Source: Chloroflexota bacterium (lineage in GTDB: Bacteria > Chloroflexota > Dehalococcoidia > Lucifugimonadales > Lucifugimonadaceae). From it: a stretch of DNA of 6,823 nt. Location: contig PAOV01000011.1 in the NCBI GenBank assembly GCA_002708145.1, positions 9,577-16,399 on the forward strand, written 5' to 3'. Each line of letters starts with the position of its first letter. The first letter of the stretch is position 1. The notes beneath the pieces were generated by a model. The model was given only the letters and a program-made list of their open reading frames with translations, did no database searches and was not told the origin of the DNA. Shown piece after piece: positions 6,442 to 6,823 of the stretch. The translations under genes were made by a program, and so were the position numbers.

Positions 6442-6461
6442 TCTTCATGTATCTTCATGTA
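6442..6461 (+). repeat. Exact 10-base tandem duplication in the malate synthase-YeiH spacer
   Basis: TCTTCATGTA occurs twice back to back (6442-6451 and 6452-6461) in an 85-base spacer that otherwise shows nothing clear. It lies 42 to 61 bases before the next start codon, where a regulator could bind. Two copies in AT-rich DNA may equally be replication slippage. No intrinsic terminator is recognisable in this spacer. Confidence 0.5.
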
Positions 6462-6502
6462 AATGTTAAGAAAAAAATAATCAGAGATTTTATTTTACTC
6501 AT

Positions 6503-6823
6503 ATGATAACATCACTATTTATGAATCCAATAAATCATATATATAACTCTAAGAAAATCCCAGGTATTGCATTAACAGCATTCATAGGCTTGGTAGTTTA
6601 TTTTATAGATGGGGTAGTTAACTCTAATTTTTTTGATGGTTTAATAATTAGTTTATTAATAGGTATTTTTATAAAAAATATAAGGCCAAATTTAGTAATT
6701 TTTGACCCAGGCGCTAAATGGGTAGGTAAAGCTTTGCTTGAATTTGCCGTAATGTTAATGGGGGCTACAATTTTTTTATCAGATGTGCTAGAAGCAGGGG
6801 CAAGTATCTTACTAATTATTCTA
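6503..6823 (+). CDS. YeiH/UPF0324-type membrane protein, N-terminal part (cut by window edge)
   Basis: The frame is open from the ATG at 6503 to the window end, giving 107 residues. It looks like the N-terminus of the UPF0324/YeiH family, often annotated as putative sulfate exporters, which are inner-membrane proteins of about 330-350 residues with around ten helices. Evidence is a first hydrophobic segment at about 20-37, a second with the LLIGIFIKN pattern (51-59), then PGAKWVGKALLEFAVMLMG (69-87) continuing into ATIFLSDVLEAG. This follows the family's conserved run from a Pro-Gly, through a basic helix start, to a long helix ending in L.D....G. Substrate transport by this family is mostly inferred. 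The start could instead be M7 at 6521, since neither ATG has a Shine-Dalgarno sequence. The gene lies 85 bases after the malate synthase gene on the same strand, and no terminator is visible between them. Confidence 0.75.
   Translation, partial: MITSLFMNPINHIYNSKKIPGIALTAFIGLVVYFIDGVVNSNFFDGLIISLLIGIFIKNIRPNLVIFDPGAKWVGKALLEFAVMLMGATIFLSDVLEAGASILLIIL

Noticed and set aside
6439..6462. Seven-codon frame (MSSCIFM) upstream of the YeiH-like gene, as a possible leader peptide
   Set aside because: It arises from the tandem repeat, has no ribosome binding site, and no attenuator hairpin follows.
6418..6502. Intrinsic terminator after the malate synthase gene
   Set aside because: Only a 5-base-pair TGAAG/CTTCA pairing exists, without a T tract directly after it.
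1..6823. CRISPR array, insertion sequence, phage or toxin-antitoxin/defence cassette
   Set aside because: No regularly spaced repeats of suitable length, transposase motifs, terminal inverted repeats or small paired genes were seen.

Overview
The window is AT-rich (about one third G+C by eye) and gene-dense. It has one partial gene on the minus strand at the left edge, followed by six genes all on the plus strand. The longest gap between genes is 97 bases. There are no rRNA or tRNA genes, insertion sequences, CRISPR arrays or phage genes. Short spacers, low G+C and a set of scavenging genes (ammonium transporter, peptide-type ABC permease, amino-acid-type dehydrogenase, malate synthase) would suit a streamlined, free-living, probably aquatic bacterium. 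That is an inference from style, and no gene here fixes the phylum.

Layout. Positions 1-364 (minus) hold the N-terminal part of a metallo-beta-lactamase-fold hydrolase, with its start inside the window. A 76-base divergent spacer carries a plausible sigma70 promoter reading right. It leads into an ornithine cyclodeaminase/mu-crystallin family NAD(P)-dependent protein (441-1400), which is followed after a single base by a DusB-type tRNA-dihydrouridine synthase (1402-2382). A spacer that is 96% A+T precedes a solitary DppB/OppB-type ABC permease (2457-3392). Next come a short spacer with three helically phased 11-base repeats and an Amt ammonium transporter (3474-4661) that ends at a clear hairpin terminator. 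Then come a divergent malate synthase (4759-6417) and the start of a YeiH-type (UPF0324) membrane protein that runs off the right edge (6503-6823).

How the genes relate. Only the cyclodeaminase-family gene and dus are close enough to be confidently co-transcribed. The other genes look like separate or loosely linked units: uptake of ammonium and of a peptide or similar solute, C2 carbon assimilation by malate synthase, and an anion exporter-like protein. No partner gene is present for three of them: no second permease, ATPase or binding protein for the ABC permease, no glnK for amt, and no isocitrate lyase for the malate synthase.

Nothing here amounts to a new multi-gene system. The points most worth a second look are the 11-base repeat array upstream of amt, the malate synthase that keeps its catalytic residues but has lost several family signature loops, and the cyclodeaminase-family protein with Asn where the true cyclodeaminase has its catalytic Asp.
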